From contig JAHHIB010000078.1 in assembly GCA_019359075.1 (NCBI GenBank), positions 1 to 42,835 on the forward strand: DNA of 42,835 nt, given 5' to 3'. The notes under the pieces were generated by a model. It was not told the origin of the DNA and ran no database searches. It was given only the letters and a program-made list of their open reading frames with translations. Of the stretch, positions 32,487 through 40,062 are shown piece by piece. Each line of letters starts with the position of its first letter. Position 1 is the first letter of the stretch. The stretch is from Kalymmatonema hyalinum WJT4-NPBG1. GTDB lineage: Bacteria; Cyanobacteriota; Cyanobacteriia; Cyanobacteriales; Nostocaceae. Position numbers and translations under genes: made by a program.

Positions 32487-34598
32487 GTGGAAGAACTTCT
32501 GGAAGCTGTAGGACAAATTCTCGAAGACAAGCCTCTTGGTTCCATTGAGCGGTTTGTACTCCACCAATCGTGGCTGGGGAAAACTTACGGTGAGATGGCG
32601 CAAGGTTCAGGCTATGGGAGCGACTACATTAAAGAAGTTGGCTCTCAATTGTGGCAAGACCTTTCAGATGCACTAGGAGAGAGAGTAACCAAAAAAAACC
32701 TACACCTAGTCTTGAGAAGATTCCAGCAAGACTGGATGAGTCAGGACAATTCACAGCCTCAGCGCGAGTTGAGAGCAGGTTCTAGTGCAGAAAGGGGTTT
32801 TTTAGATTTAGTCCCAGTGAGTAAGCTGGACTTTCCCAGCGGTCCTGTGCCACTGGGTTCTCCTTTCTACATGAACCGTCCTCCGCTTGAAGAACTTGTT
32901 TACGCGGAAATTATGCAACCAGGTTGCTTGGTGCGGATCAAAGCACCCAGGAAGATGGGGAAAAGTTCACTGCTCAACAGGATTATTGCTCATGCAAAGG
33001 TGCAGGGTTATAAAACCGTTTCTTTGGACTTTCAGGAAGCTGATGAAGCTGTTTTTGCTTCACTGGATAAGTTTTTGCGTTGGTTCTGCATCAATGTTAG
33101 CAGGCAGTTGAACCTCGCCCCAAACCTCGATGATTACTGGGATATAGAGATGGGCAGCAAGGTGAGCTGCAAAATCTATTTCGAGGGGTATCTACTGGAG
33201 CAAATCGATAGTCCTATAGTTTTGGCTTTGAACGAAGTCCATCGGGTTTTTGAACATCCCAATATTGCCCAAGACTTCTTGCCAATGCTGCGATTTTGGC
33301 ACGAGGTGGCAAAGCAGGATATAACGTGGCAAAAAGTGCGCTTAGTGGTAGTTCACACTACAGAAATCTATATCCCGCTCAAGCTGAACCAATCCCCTTT
33401 CAATGTTGGGCTAACAGTTCCACTGCCACCATTTACTATAGCGCAAGTACAGAATTTGGCACAGTACTATGGAGTAGATTGGGCAGGTTCCTCCGAAGGG
33501 GCGCAACGCTTAGCACCCTTACAAAAAATGCTTGGGGGGCATCCCTATCTGATAAATCTGGCGCTTTATCATTTGTGTCAGGAGGAAATGACGCTGTTGG
33601 AGTTATTACAAACAGCTTCTACAGCCAGTGGAATTTATAGTCAGCATTTACGAGAACTCTTAACCCTACTCCAAGCTGATCCACAATTGATGTCTGCGAT
33701 GCAAGAAGTTGTGATGGCTGATGAAAGTGTGCAGTTCGATGCCAGCGCACCAAGAGGCGCGGCGCTCAGCGCAATCGCCGCATACAAACTAGAAAGCATG
33801 GGTTTGGTTCAACTAGATGGCAATCAAGCTCGCGCTAGCTGCGAGTTGTATCGCCTTTATTTTAGCCAGCAACTCTTAAGGGAAAATGACGATCATGCTT
33901 CTGCAAATCTGTTGGAGGAAGAACAACAACAATCCAATGACATCAGTGAAGCTGATGCACTGAGTCAGTTCGTCAATCTACACCACTTCAGCCAATATCT
34001 CGAAACCCAGTGGCAGCAGTGGCTGACAGAAGCGACAATGCTATCTGTGATTATGTGTGAAATTGACTACTTTAAGTTTTACACTGATGCTCATGGGTAT
34101 CAAGCTGGAAATAGTAGTTTAGAGCGAATTGCTAGTACTATCAGCGAGAAAGTCAAGTATAAAGCGACTCTTGTGAGCCACTATGAGGGGACAAAGTTTG
34201 CAGCGGTGTTGCCCCAAACGCCCGCCGATATTGCTGTAGACATCTGCGAAAACATTCGAGAGGGGGTTGAGCAATTGGCGATCGCCCGTGTTTCCTCTGT
34301 CTTATATTCTTCGCAGGAAGCACAAACACGCTTGGCGAACCCAGAAGCAACGCTGACGCTACGTGTAAGCGAGGGAACGAACTCCGCGCCCCAACGGGCG
34401 ATCGCTCACGCACAATTTCAATTTGATGGATTTCCAGCTCCTGTCCTCACTGTTACCTTGGGCGTTGCAACTGCAATACCCAACCATGAAAACTCATCTA
34501 TAATGTTAATGGCTGCTGCTGAAGAAGCTCTCTTCCAGGCAAAAAGAAAGGGGCGTAATTGCGTAACTTTAAACTCAGTTTTATCTGAAGAAATTTAA
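32487..34598 (+). CDS. HTH-AAA-like NTPase with degenerate GGDEF domain
   Basis: The 703-residue protein starts from GTG 32487. Residues 1-85 form the helix-turn-helix-like N-terminal domain of many cyanobacterial signalling ATPases (HQSWLGKTYGEMAQGSGYGS, DYIKEVGSQLWQDLSDALGE). Residues 110-470 form an AAA-like module with Walker A KAPRKMGKSSLL (about 152-163) and a degenerate Walker B VLALNEVHRV, where the acidic residue before Glu is Asn. From about residue 500 comes a diguanylate-cyclase-type domain: IDYFKFYTDAHGYQAGNSSL, then YEGTKFAAVLP where GGDEF is expected, and LTVTLGVATAIP. The signature is EGTKF, so c-di-GMP synthesis is unlikely. About 40 residues (roughly 600-640) look inserted and repeat-derived. 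A non-catalytic regulator or c-di-GMP/GTP sensor is plausible. Confidence 0.85.
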   Translation: MEELLEAVGQILEDKPLGSIERFVLHQSWLGKTYGEMAQGSGYGSDYIKEVGSQLWQDLSDALGERVTKKNLHLVLRRFQQDWMSQDNSQPQRELRAGSSAERGFLDLVPVSKLDFPSGPVPLGSPFYMNRPPLEELVYAEIMQPGCLVRIKAPRKMGKSSLLNRIIAHAKVQGYKTVSLDFQEADEAVFASLDKFLRWFCINVSRQLNLAPNLDDYWDIEMGSKVSCKIYFEGYLLEQIDSPIVLALNEVHRVFEHPNIAQDFLPMLRFWHEVAKQDITWQKVRLVVVHTTEIYIPLKLNQSPFNVGLTVPLPPFTIAQVQNLAQYYGVDWAGSSEGAQRLAPLQKMLGGHPYLINLALYHLCQEEMTLLELLQTASTASGIYSQHLRELLTLLQADPQLMSAMQEVVMADESVQFDASAPRGAALSAIAAYKLESMGLVQLDGNQARASCELYRLYFSQQLLRENDDHASANLLEEEQQQSNDISEADALSQFVNLHHFSQYLETQWQQWLTEATMLSVIMCEIDYFKFYTDAHGYQAGNSSLERIASTISEKVKYKATLVSHYEGTKFAAVLPQTPADIAVDICENIREGVEQLAIARVSSVLYSSQEAQTRLANPEATLTLRVSEGTNSAPQRAIAHAQFQFDGFPAPVLTVTLGVATAIPNHENSSIMLMAAAEEALFQAKRKGRNCVTLNSVLSEEI

Positions 34599-34773
34599 AT
34601 GCATAATAAATTGGCGAAAAGTCTGATTTATGTATTAAACGATAAAATCAAGTAGATCGCTGGAGGTCTTTTGCTTACGAAGCATTGCTGAACGCGATTA
34701 TTTCCAACTCTATTGAGAACAGACTATTGTTAATGACAAGATGCATTTACCGCTCATAGAAATCTAGACATAA

Positions 34774-36017
34774 CTAGACAAAGCTCATCAAATCTAGACA
34801 ACTACGTTTGTAAACAAGCGTCCAAAGTCCTAAAACTACAGGCACAAACGGCAGTGCCTCTATTCCCTCAAAAGCATTGGGAATTACTTTTCTAGTTATG
34901 TTCATACTTCCGTTGGTATCGGCATTGATAATTCTGCCAGTGTTCGTTTTGTATAAACCGCGCTTAACACGCTTGCCACTAAATACAGGCTTTAGTTCTA
35001 ACTTAGCTTTGTAAACAGGTAAATCATCCCCATTTAAAGCGCTAGCAATACTTGTATAACTTTCCTCAGTCACAACCACATCTATTCCCGCTAATTGCGC
35101 TTTGTAGGTCAATAAACTAATCAGTTTTGCGTGAGGTATTTTGGTAAATTCTTGATTGTTCTTTTTCCCAATATTGATATCTTGCTTCCATCGAAGATTG
35201 TTGCCGATAATTAATTGACCAATATCGTTTAACTGACACCAATCAATAACTCTCTTGGTACTAGTATGGAGGTAGTTATCAATCCTTCTATCACGCTTAC
35301 TATTGAGTTCTTTAATCTGTCTCCAAGCTTCGATTGATTGTGCCTTAGCTACTCGTTTATTGAAAAACTGGTTAATACTTTTCAACGGTCTACCATTAAT
35401 CACTCATGGGTCTAACACCGGGATGATTGGATGTTATAGCCATCAAATTCTTTAAACCAAGGTCTACACCAGCAACGTATTTACCATTTGATAATGGTGC
35501 GTCATTGATGTAAACAACTTCAATAACATAGTGGTCAAGCTTAGGAACAATTCTTACTTGAGCTACGCTTTTAGCATTAGTTGGGAATTCAATATTAGTT
35601 TGAGACAGCTTAACAATACCTTTAGCCAAGGCAGGCTTTGATATTGCATCTATTGGATAAATAACAACATTTCTACCACGTTCTTTATGCTTATATCCAG
35701 GCATTTTTGGTAACCCGCGATACTTTTCAGGATGCTTTGACCAATCTTTTAATGCGGCTAACCAACCTTTCCAAGCTTCCGAAACTCTACGAACAATCTG
35801 CTTGCTAACTTTAGTAGGTAAATATCGATAAGCTTCTAGATTCTTGGTTTGATGATAAATATCAATTGAATTGTAATATTCCTTAGTTTCAAAGAAATAT
35901 TGACGTTGTACATAATTAGCACAGTTGTACAGATGTTTTGACTGCAAGGCTAAATAATCGCACTCTTTCGGTGAACTTATGCTGTCGGTTGATTACGTGT
36001 TTCTCAACTAATTGCAT
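34774..36017 (-). pseudogene. tnpB: IS200/IS605-family TnpB transposase with two frameshifts
   Basis: Read from ATG 36017, the frame starts MQLVEKHVINRQHKF, then needs a one-base skip near 35966-35972 to enter ECDYLALQSKHLYN (open from 35965 to 35396). A second one-base skip near 35400 joins GVRPM to INGRPLKSINQFF (to 34774). With both corrections it is a near full-length TnpB with the three RuvC-like acids: VDLGLKNL (Asp), VTEESYTSIAS (Glu) and ADTNGSMNI (Asp). Both shifts look like +1 insertions, so the copy is inactive unless frameshifting is programmed. No TnpA is adjacent. A divergent small gene begins about 45 bp from its start, with which it may share a promoter. Confidence 0.82.
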
Positions 36018-36061
36018 TGATTCGACCTTTCAATGTGTTATAGTTAGTAGTATACCACTAT

Positions 36062-36259
36062 ATGCAATTTTGGTGTATGCCTTTCCAGAAAAATCATAAA
36101 TATCGTTGGGAATCTAATAAAGAAAGAATCTTAGATAAAAATCCAATATGTTTTAAGGGATATGAAGGTCAAAAAGAAAAGATTAAAGCCGTCCCTGACT
36201 GGCAAGAACGGCTGAGAAAGTTTGTTGATGAACTCATTCAAGAAGTCGACAAACAGTAA
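36062..36259 (+). CDS. Small conserved-looking protein divergent from tnpB
   Basis: This 65-residue product starts at ATG 36062 (the third-codon-later region reads CMPFQKNHKYRWESNKERIL). It is highly charged and ends DWQERLRKFVDELIQEVDKQ, an amphipathic helix. From memory, small proteins with a KYRW...E...DWQ(E/N)R(L/V)R pattern are frequent beside cyanobacterial IS200/IS605 relics, but no function is known to me. It lies back-to-back with the disrupted tnpB with about 45 bp between starts. A DNA-binding regulator or antitoxin-like role is a guess from size and charge only. A translation start a few codons downstream is possible. Confidence 0.5.
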   Translation: MQFWCMPFQKNHKYRWESNKERILDKNPICFKGYEGQKEKIKAVPDWQERLRKFVDELIQEVDKQ

Positions 36260-36297
36260 GCTATGTCGAGTTATGGGTAGAAATTATCTAACTGCTC

Positions 36298-36496
36298 CAC
36301 ACCCTGGGTGAGGATTGCCTGATAATATCTCAAATGTCTATTACATAGGGTTTTATAGGCAATGCCCCGAAGTTCCCTACGGCGGGAAACCCCAACGGGA
36401 GAGCCAGTTGCCTGCGGAGGGAAACCCTCCTGCAGCACTGGTCTCACTGCCTGCAGGACTTCTCTCCACCTTGCGATTTGTCGTCTAATCATAACA
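36298..36496. repeat. Dispersed repeat with internal GC-rich palindromes (second copy)
   Basis: AATATCTCAAATGT at 36324 begins a 37-nt stretch matching 5047-5083 at about 32 positions. The other flank, ATTTGTCGTCTAATCATA near 36476-36493, matches ATTTGTAGCCTAACCATA at 5100-5117. Here about 115 bp of GC-rich palindromic motifs (CCTGCAGG, GCGGAGGGAAACCC, CCCCAACGGG) separates the two flanks, while in the first copy they are nearly contiguous. The minus strand of both copies encodes a similar peptide, LC(D/N)xHLRY(W/Y). Confidence 0.6.
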
Positions 36497-36514
36497 ATCA
36501 GCGCTGTAAATTGA

Positions 36515-38077
36515 ATGAAAAGTTATCGATACCAAGTTGGCGGCACGCTAACGAGCGATGCTCCTTGCTATGTTGAGCGAAGAGCAGATGTAGAACTCTA
36601 CGAAGCCTTGAAGCAGGGTGAGTTTTGCTATGTCCTCAGTTGTCGGCAAATGGGCAAATCCTCACTCATGGTGAAAACAAAGCATCGCCTGCAACAAGAA
36701 GGCTTTAAGTGCGCGACTGTCGATATGACCAATATTGGCTGTGAAAATATTACTGCCGAACAGTGGTATAAGGGAGTCGTCGGTGACTTATGGATGAGTT
36801 TTAAACTGATAGGAAAGGTTAATTTAAAAACCTGGTGGCAAGAGCAGAATGATCTTTCTTTACTTCAGAAACTGAGCCGATTTATTTCGGACATACTGCT
36901 AGCTCAATTTCCTAATGAAAGATTGTTTATATTTATTGATGAAATTGATAGTATTCTGAGCCTTGATTTCTCTATTGATGACTTTTTTACCTTGATTCGC
37001 TTCTGCTACAATAAACGAGCGCTTTCTTCAGAATATAACCGCATTACATTTGCAATTTTCGGAGTGGCAACGCCAAGAGACTTAATTCAATCTCGAAATC
37101 ATTCGACCCCATTTAATATTGGGAAATCTATCGAACTACAAGGTTTTACATTTTATGAAGCTAAAGTCCTCGCTGAAGGGCTCGAGATCAACGGTAACAG
37201 TTCTGAGAAAGTTTTAAAAGAAATATTAGCTTGGACAGGGGGGCAACCTTTTCTCACGCAAAAGCTGTGTCGGTTGTTGGTGAGTTCGGCTCAAGAAGCT
37301 TTCAGTGACAATCTCAAAATGCTCCCAGGGACGGAAAGATTTTGGGTGGAAAGTGTGGTTAAGTCACGCATAATCAACCACTGGGAATCACAAGATGAAC
37401 CGGAGCATTTACGGACAATTAGCGATCGCCTGCTTAGAAGCGAACAATCTGTCGGCAGATTGCTAGGAATTTATCAGCAAATCCTCCAGGGAGTTGAAGT
37501 CCCAGTCGATGACTCTCGAGAACAGGTAGAATTGTTGCTGTCTGGGTTGGTTGTGAAAAAGCAGGGTTTTCTGAAGGTAAAAAACCGGATTTATCAAGAA
37601 GTTTTCCACCTAGAATGGGTTGAAAAACAATTAGCGTATCTGCGTCCCTACTCCCAAGCCTTCGATACCTGGGTTGCTTCAAACCAACAAGATCAATCCC
37701 GGTTATTGCGCGGACAAGCCTTGATTGATGCCCAAACTTGGGCGCATGGCAAAAGCTTGAGCAACCTAGATTATCGGTTTTTAGCGAAGAGTGAAGAATT
37801 GGATCGCGCAGAAGTTCAAAAGGCATTAGAGGCGGAACGTGCTAAAGAAGCTGAAGCACGACTAGTAGAACAGCAAAAACGGCTGGCTCAAGAGAGACAA
37901 GCAGCTAAAATCGTAATGCTCCTCCTACTAGGCATGACTATTAAGCTTGTGATTTCTTTATGCTGGGGAGCGTCGCTTTTACAAAAAATTCATAGCCTCG
38001 AAGCAAAAGTTAAATGCACTCAGACAAGCTATCAGGCTAAAGCGATAACTGCAAAGACTGAGTGCAGTGTACCTTAA
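36515..38077 (+). CDS. AAA-like ATPase domain protein with C-terminal membrane anchor
   Basis: The 520-residue protein has an N-terminal AAA-like (AAA_35-type) module with Walker [11 protein letters not shown] (about 42-51) and Walker [12 protein letters not shown] Glu/Lys/Ala coiled coil ([19 protein letters not shown]) follows, and then one hydrophobic segment near the end ([20 protein letters not shown]). It aligns closely over about 430 residues with the protein at 944-3721 but replaces the CHASE2/membrane half with a short extracytoplasmic or luminal tail. This suggests a membrane-tethered signalling ATPase of unknown partner. It converges on the kinase gene, with only nine bases between the two stops. 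Confidence 0.86.
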   Translation: MKSYRYQVGGTLTSDAPCYVERRADVELYEALKQGEFCYVLSCRQMGKSSLMVKTKHRLQQEGFKCATVDMTNIGCENITAEQWYKGVVGDLWMSFKLIGKVNLKTWWQEQNDLSLLQKLSRFISDILLAQFPNERLFIFIDEIDSILSLDFSIDDFFTLIRFCYNKRALSSEYNRITFAIFGVATPRDLIQSRNHSTPFNIGKSIELQGFTFYEAKVLAEGLEINGNSSEKVLKEILAWTGGQPFLTQKLCRLLVSSAQEAFSDNLKMLPGTERFWVESVVKSRIINHWESQDEPEHLRTISDRLLRSEQSVGRLLGIYQQILQGVEVPVDDSREQVELLLSGLVVKKQGFLKVKNRIYQEVFHLEWVEKQLAYLRPYSQAFDTWVASNQQDQSRLLRGQALIDAQTWAHGKSLSNLDYRFLAKSEELDRAEVQKALEAERAKEAEARLVEQQKRLAQERQAAKIVMLLLLGMTIKLVISLCWGASLLQKIHSLEAKVKCTQTSYQAKAITAKTECSVP

Positions 38078-38086
38078 CATTAAGGT

Positions 38087-39559
38087 TCATTTTATTTCAT
38101 TAAAAGACAACCGAGCTGTTGGTGCCTTGGGATCTTTACTAGCAAAAGCGCAATATGCCCGTGGATTCACTTTTCCATAATTTTTCAGGAAATCAACACA
38201 ACTAGGGCGATCGCTAAAGGTGGCTACGTAAACTACAAATAAATGCGTATCTGCCATATTTGGATAATCTGGTATCCAGAACACACCTGTTTGAGGATAA
38301 CCACCCACTTGTAAAGTTTTCGTTTGCTTGATAGCAGGTTGTAAATTTGGGAAGGTAGAGTCTGCTATAAAATAGAAAGAATTAGGCAAAGTCGCACTGT
38401 TTGTATTTGGTTGTTCATAGATTTGCACTCTTTGAGAACTGCTCGTTACAGATAGAGAAGGAGATAATCCCAAAGGGGTTTTTGAGACTTGTGGTTTTGT
38501 AACTAACCCAGATGAAGCTTTTTTATTCTGTGCTGTAGGTTGGGGAAAGTTTGTTAACAAAAGACCAATAATTATGGATGTACCGAATACTGCACCTGTG
38601 ATTAACATACCGCCAAGAAACATAGCGTTTTGTCTTGTGTTTTGACGGGCAGATTTGAGAGTTACAGGAACAGTCTGAGAAGGCGGTTGAGTCAATTGAC
38701 GCACCCTAGATGGAAGGGAATTTGCAATACTCCCAAGAGCATCTAGCATTGCTTTTGCCGTGGGGTAACGTTCCCTAGGATTACACCGGATTGCTTTATC
38801 TAACACGAATGCTAAACTCGGGCTCACACCATCCCGCTCCCAAAGACTCTCCCCTGTGTAGGAATCTGTTGGCATATGTTGCGGCAATTGTCCCGTCAGC
38901 AAATAAATAGCTGTTAACCCTACACTATACAAGTCACTGGCAAAAACTGGACGCCCTGCTGCTTGTTCGTTAGGCATAAACCCTGGTGTCCCAACGATAA
39001 TTGAACTGTTAACACTTCCTTGAGTGTTCAGTACTGTCCCCATCGTTTCTCGCACCGCACCAAAATCAATCAAAACTGGTTTGCTATCAGATGAGCGCAG
39101 CATTATATTGTCAGGTTTAATATCGCGGTGGATAATGCCTTTGCTATGGACATATTCCAGCACTTCTAATAGACTCATGAGAATCGAGACGACCTCACTT
39201 TCGCTCAAACATCCCCTTTGTTGGACTTTTTGGTGGAGGGTTTGTCCGTCGATCCATTCCTGTACTAAGTAGAATTGCTCAGCTGTTTGAAAGTAAGCGT
39301 ACAGAGAGGGAATTTGATTGCTCGCTCCTCCCAGTTCTTCTAAAATGGCAGCTTCGCGTCGAAATCGCTTTTGTACCAGTTGGTAAACCTGAAAATCATT
39401 ATTAACAGGCTTGAGTTGTTTAATCACACAACGGCGTCCCGAAGGCATTTGGGTATCTTCGGCTAAGAATGTGTCGCAAAATCCACCAGATCCAAGTACG
39501 CTGATAATGCGATAACGCTCGCTCAATAATACTGGTATCTTTATATCTTCCTGACTCAT
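38087..39559 (-). CDS. PknB-type serine/threonine protein kinase, membrane-anchored
   Basis: The 490-residue protein has a Hanks-type kinase domain in the first 270 residues: GSGGFCDTFLAED (glycine loop), CVIKQLKP (ATP Lys), IIHRDIKPDNIML (catalytic HRD), LIDFGAVRE (DFG), GTPGFMPNEQ and SDLYSVGLTAIYLLTG. A single membrane helix lies at about 313-336 (AMFLGGMLITGAVFGTSIIIG). The extracytoplasmic tail begins Ser/Thr-rich and ends with a compact region (VGGYPQTGVFWIPDYP, FVVYVATFSDRPSCVDFL) that could sense ligand or bind wall glycan. ATG 39559 agrees with the family start. Its substrate may be among the neighbouring signalling proteins, but that is not shown. Confidence 0.92.
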   Translation of the reverse strand: MSQEDIKIPVLLSERYRIISVLGSGGFCDTFLAEDTQMPSGRRCVIKQLKPVNNDFQVYQLVQKRFRREAAILEELGGASNQIPSLYAYFQTAEQFYLVQEWIDGQTLHQKVQQRGCLSESEVVSILMSLLEVLEYVHSKGIIHRDIKPDNIMLRSSDSKPVLIDFGAVRETMGTVLNTQGSVNSSIIVGTPGFMPNEQAAGRPVFASDLYSVGLTAIYLLTGQLPQHMPTDSYTGESLWERDGVSPSLAFVLDKAIRCNPRERYPTAKAMLDALGSIANSLPSRVRQLTQPPSQTVPVTLKSARQNTRQNAMFLGGMLITGAVFGTSIIIGLLLTNFPQPTAQNKKASSGLVTKPQVSKTPLGLSPSLSVTSSSQRVQIYEQPNTNSATLPNSFYFIADSTFPNLQPAIKQTKTLQVGGYPQTGVFWIPDYPNMADTHLFVVYVATFSDRPSCVDFLKNYGKVNPRAYCAFASKDPKAPTARLSFNEIK

Positions 39560-40062
39560 AAATTTTTATCTGTAAGCACTCTTGATAACTAACAAGCTAC
39601 AACGGCTATTTCCATCACCTAAGTGGTATATATATTTTTGTATAGATTCTTACTGAATAATTGAATATTTCTGTTAAAAGAATAATTTTGTTTCAATTTA
39701 AGTTACCAATACGAGAATATCACAGATTGCTATTTTGATAAATGATGAAAGTATAGATAATACAGTACAGATTTTTATGAAAAAAAGTTATTTTTCATAC
39801 TTTTTTACGTGTCAAGTTCAAAAAGTAGGAAAAGTAGGAAAAGTAGGAAAAGTCAGAAAAAATTCTATAGAGTTACTATCAAAATTATTTTGTTGTAGAG
39901 TAATTTCAGTCAATGGTCGTGCGTTAATATGCATAGGTAAAAATGATTTCAATAATATGATGCCAAGGGTAATGAATTTAGTGCCATTGAAGGAGTAAAA
40001 AATCAGTATAAAATTACAAAAAAGTTAAATTTTATAAAACTATTTTGCTTGAGGTTTACCTG
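39560..40062. other. Intergenic region with a 9-nt tandem repeat
   Basis: The 503-bp gap between the divergent kinase and MCP-like genes is AT-rich. It contains the repeat at 39825-39860. An 87-codon open frame (39735-39998) spans it, but its middle is only the repeat (VGKVGKVGKV), so I do not call it a gene. Promoters for both flanking genes should lie here. Confidence 0.5.
39825..39860 (+). repeat. GTAGGAAAA tandem repeat
   Basis: Three perfect copies of GTAGGAAAA (39825-39851) and one degenerate GTCAGAAAA (39852-39860). The complement TTTTCCTAC resembles the pyrimidine tracts at 4333, 4395, 10209 and 10455, so the array is the clearest member of that dispersed family. Confidence 0.7.

Noticed and set aside
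36271-36492. 73-codon minus-strand frame in the repeat
   Set aside because: It is inside a dispersed repeat; frame conservation is noted, but a real gene is not supported.
39817-39860. Possible CRISPR-like array
   Set aside because: The units are 9 nt and contiguous, with no unique spacers and no cas genes nearby.
39735-39998. 87-codon plus-strand frame between kinase and MCP
   Set aside because: Its centre is the 9-nt tandem repeat (VGKVGKVGKV) and no domain is seen.
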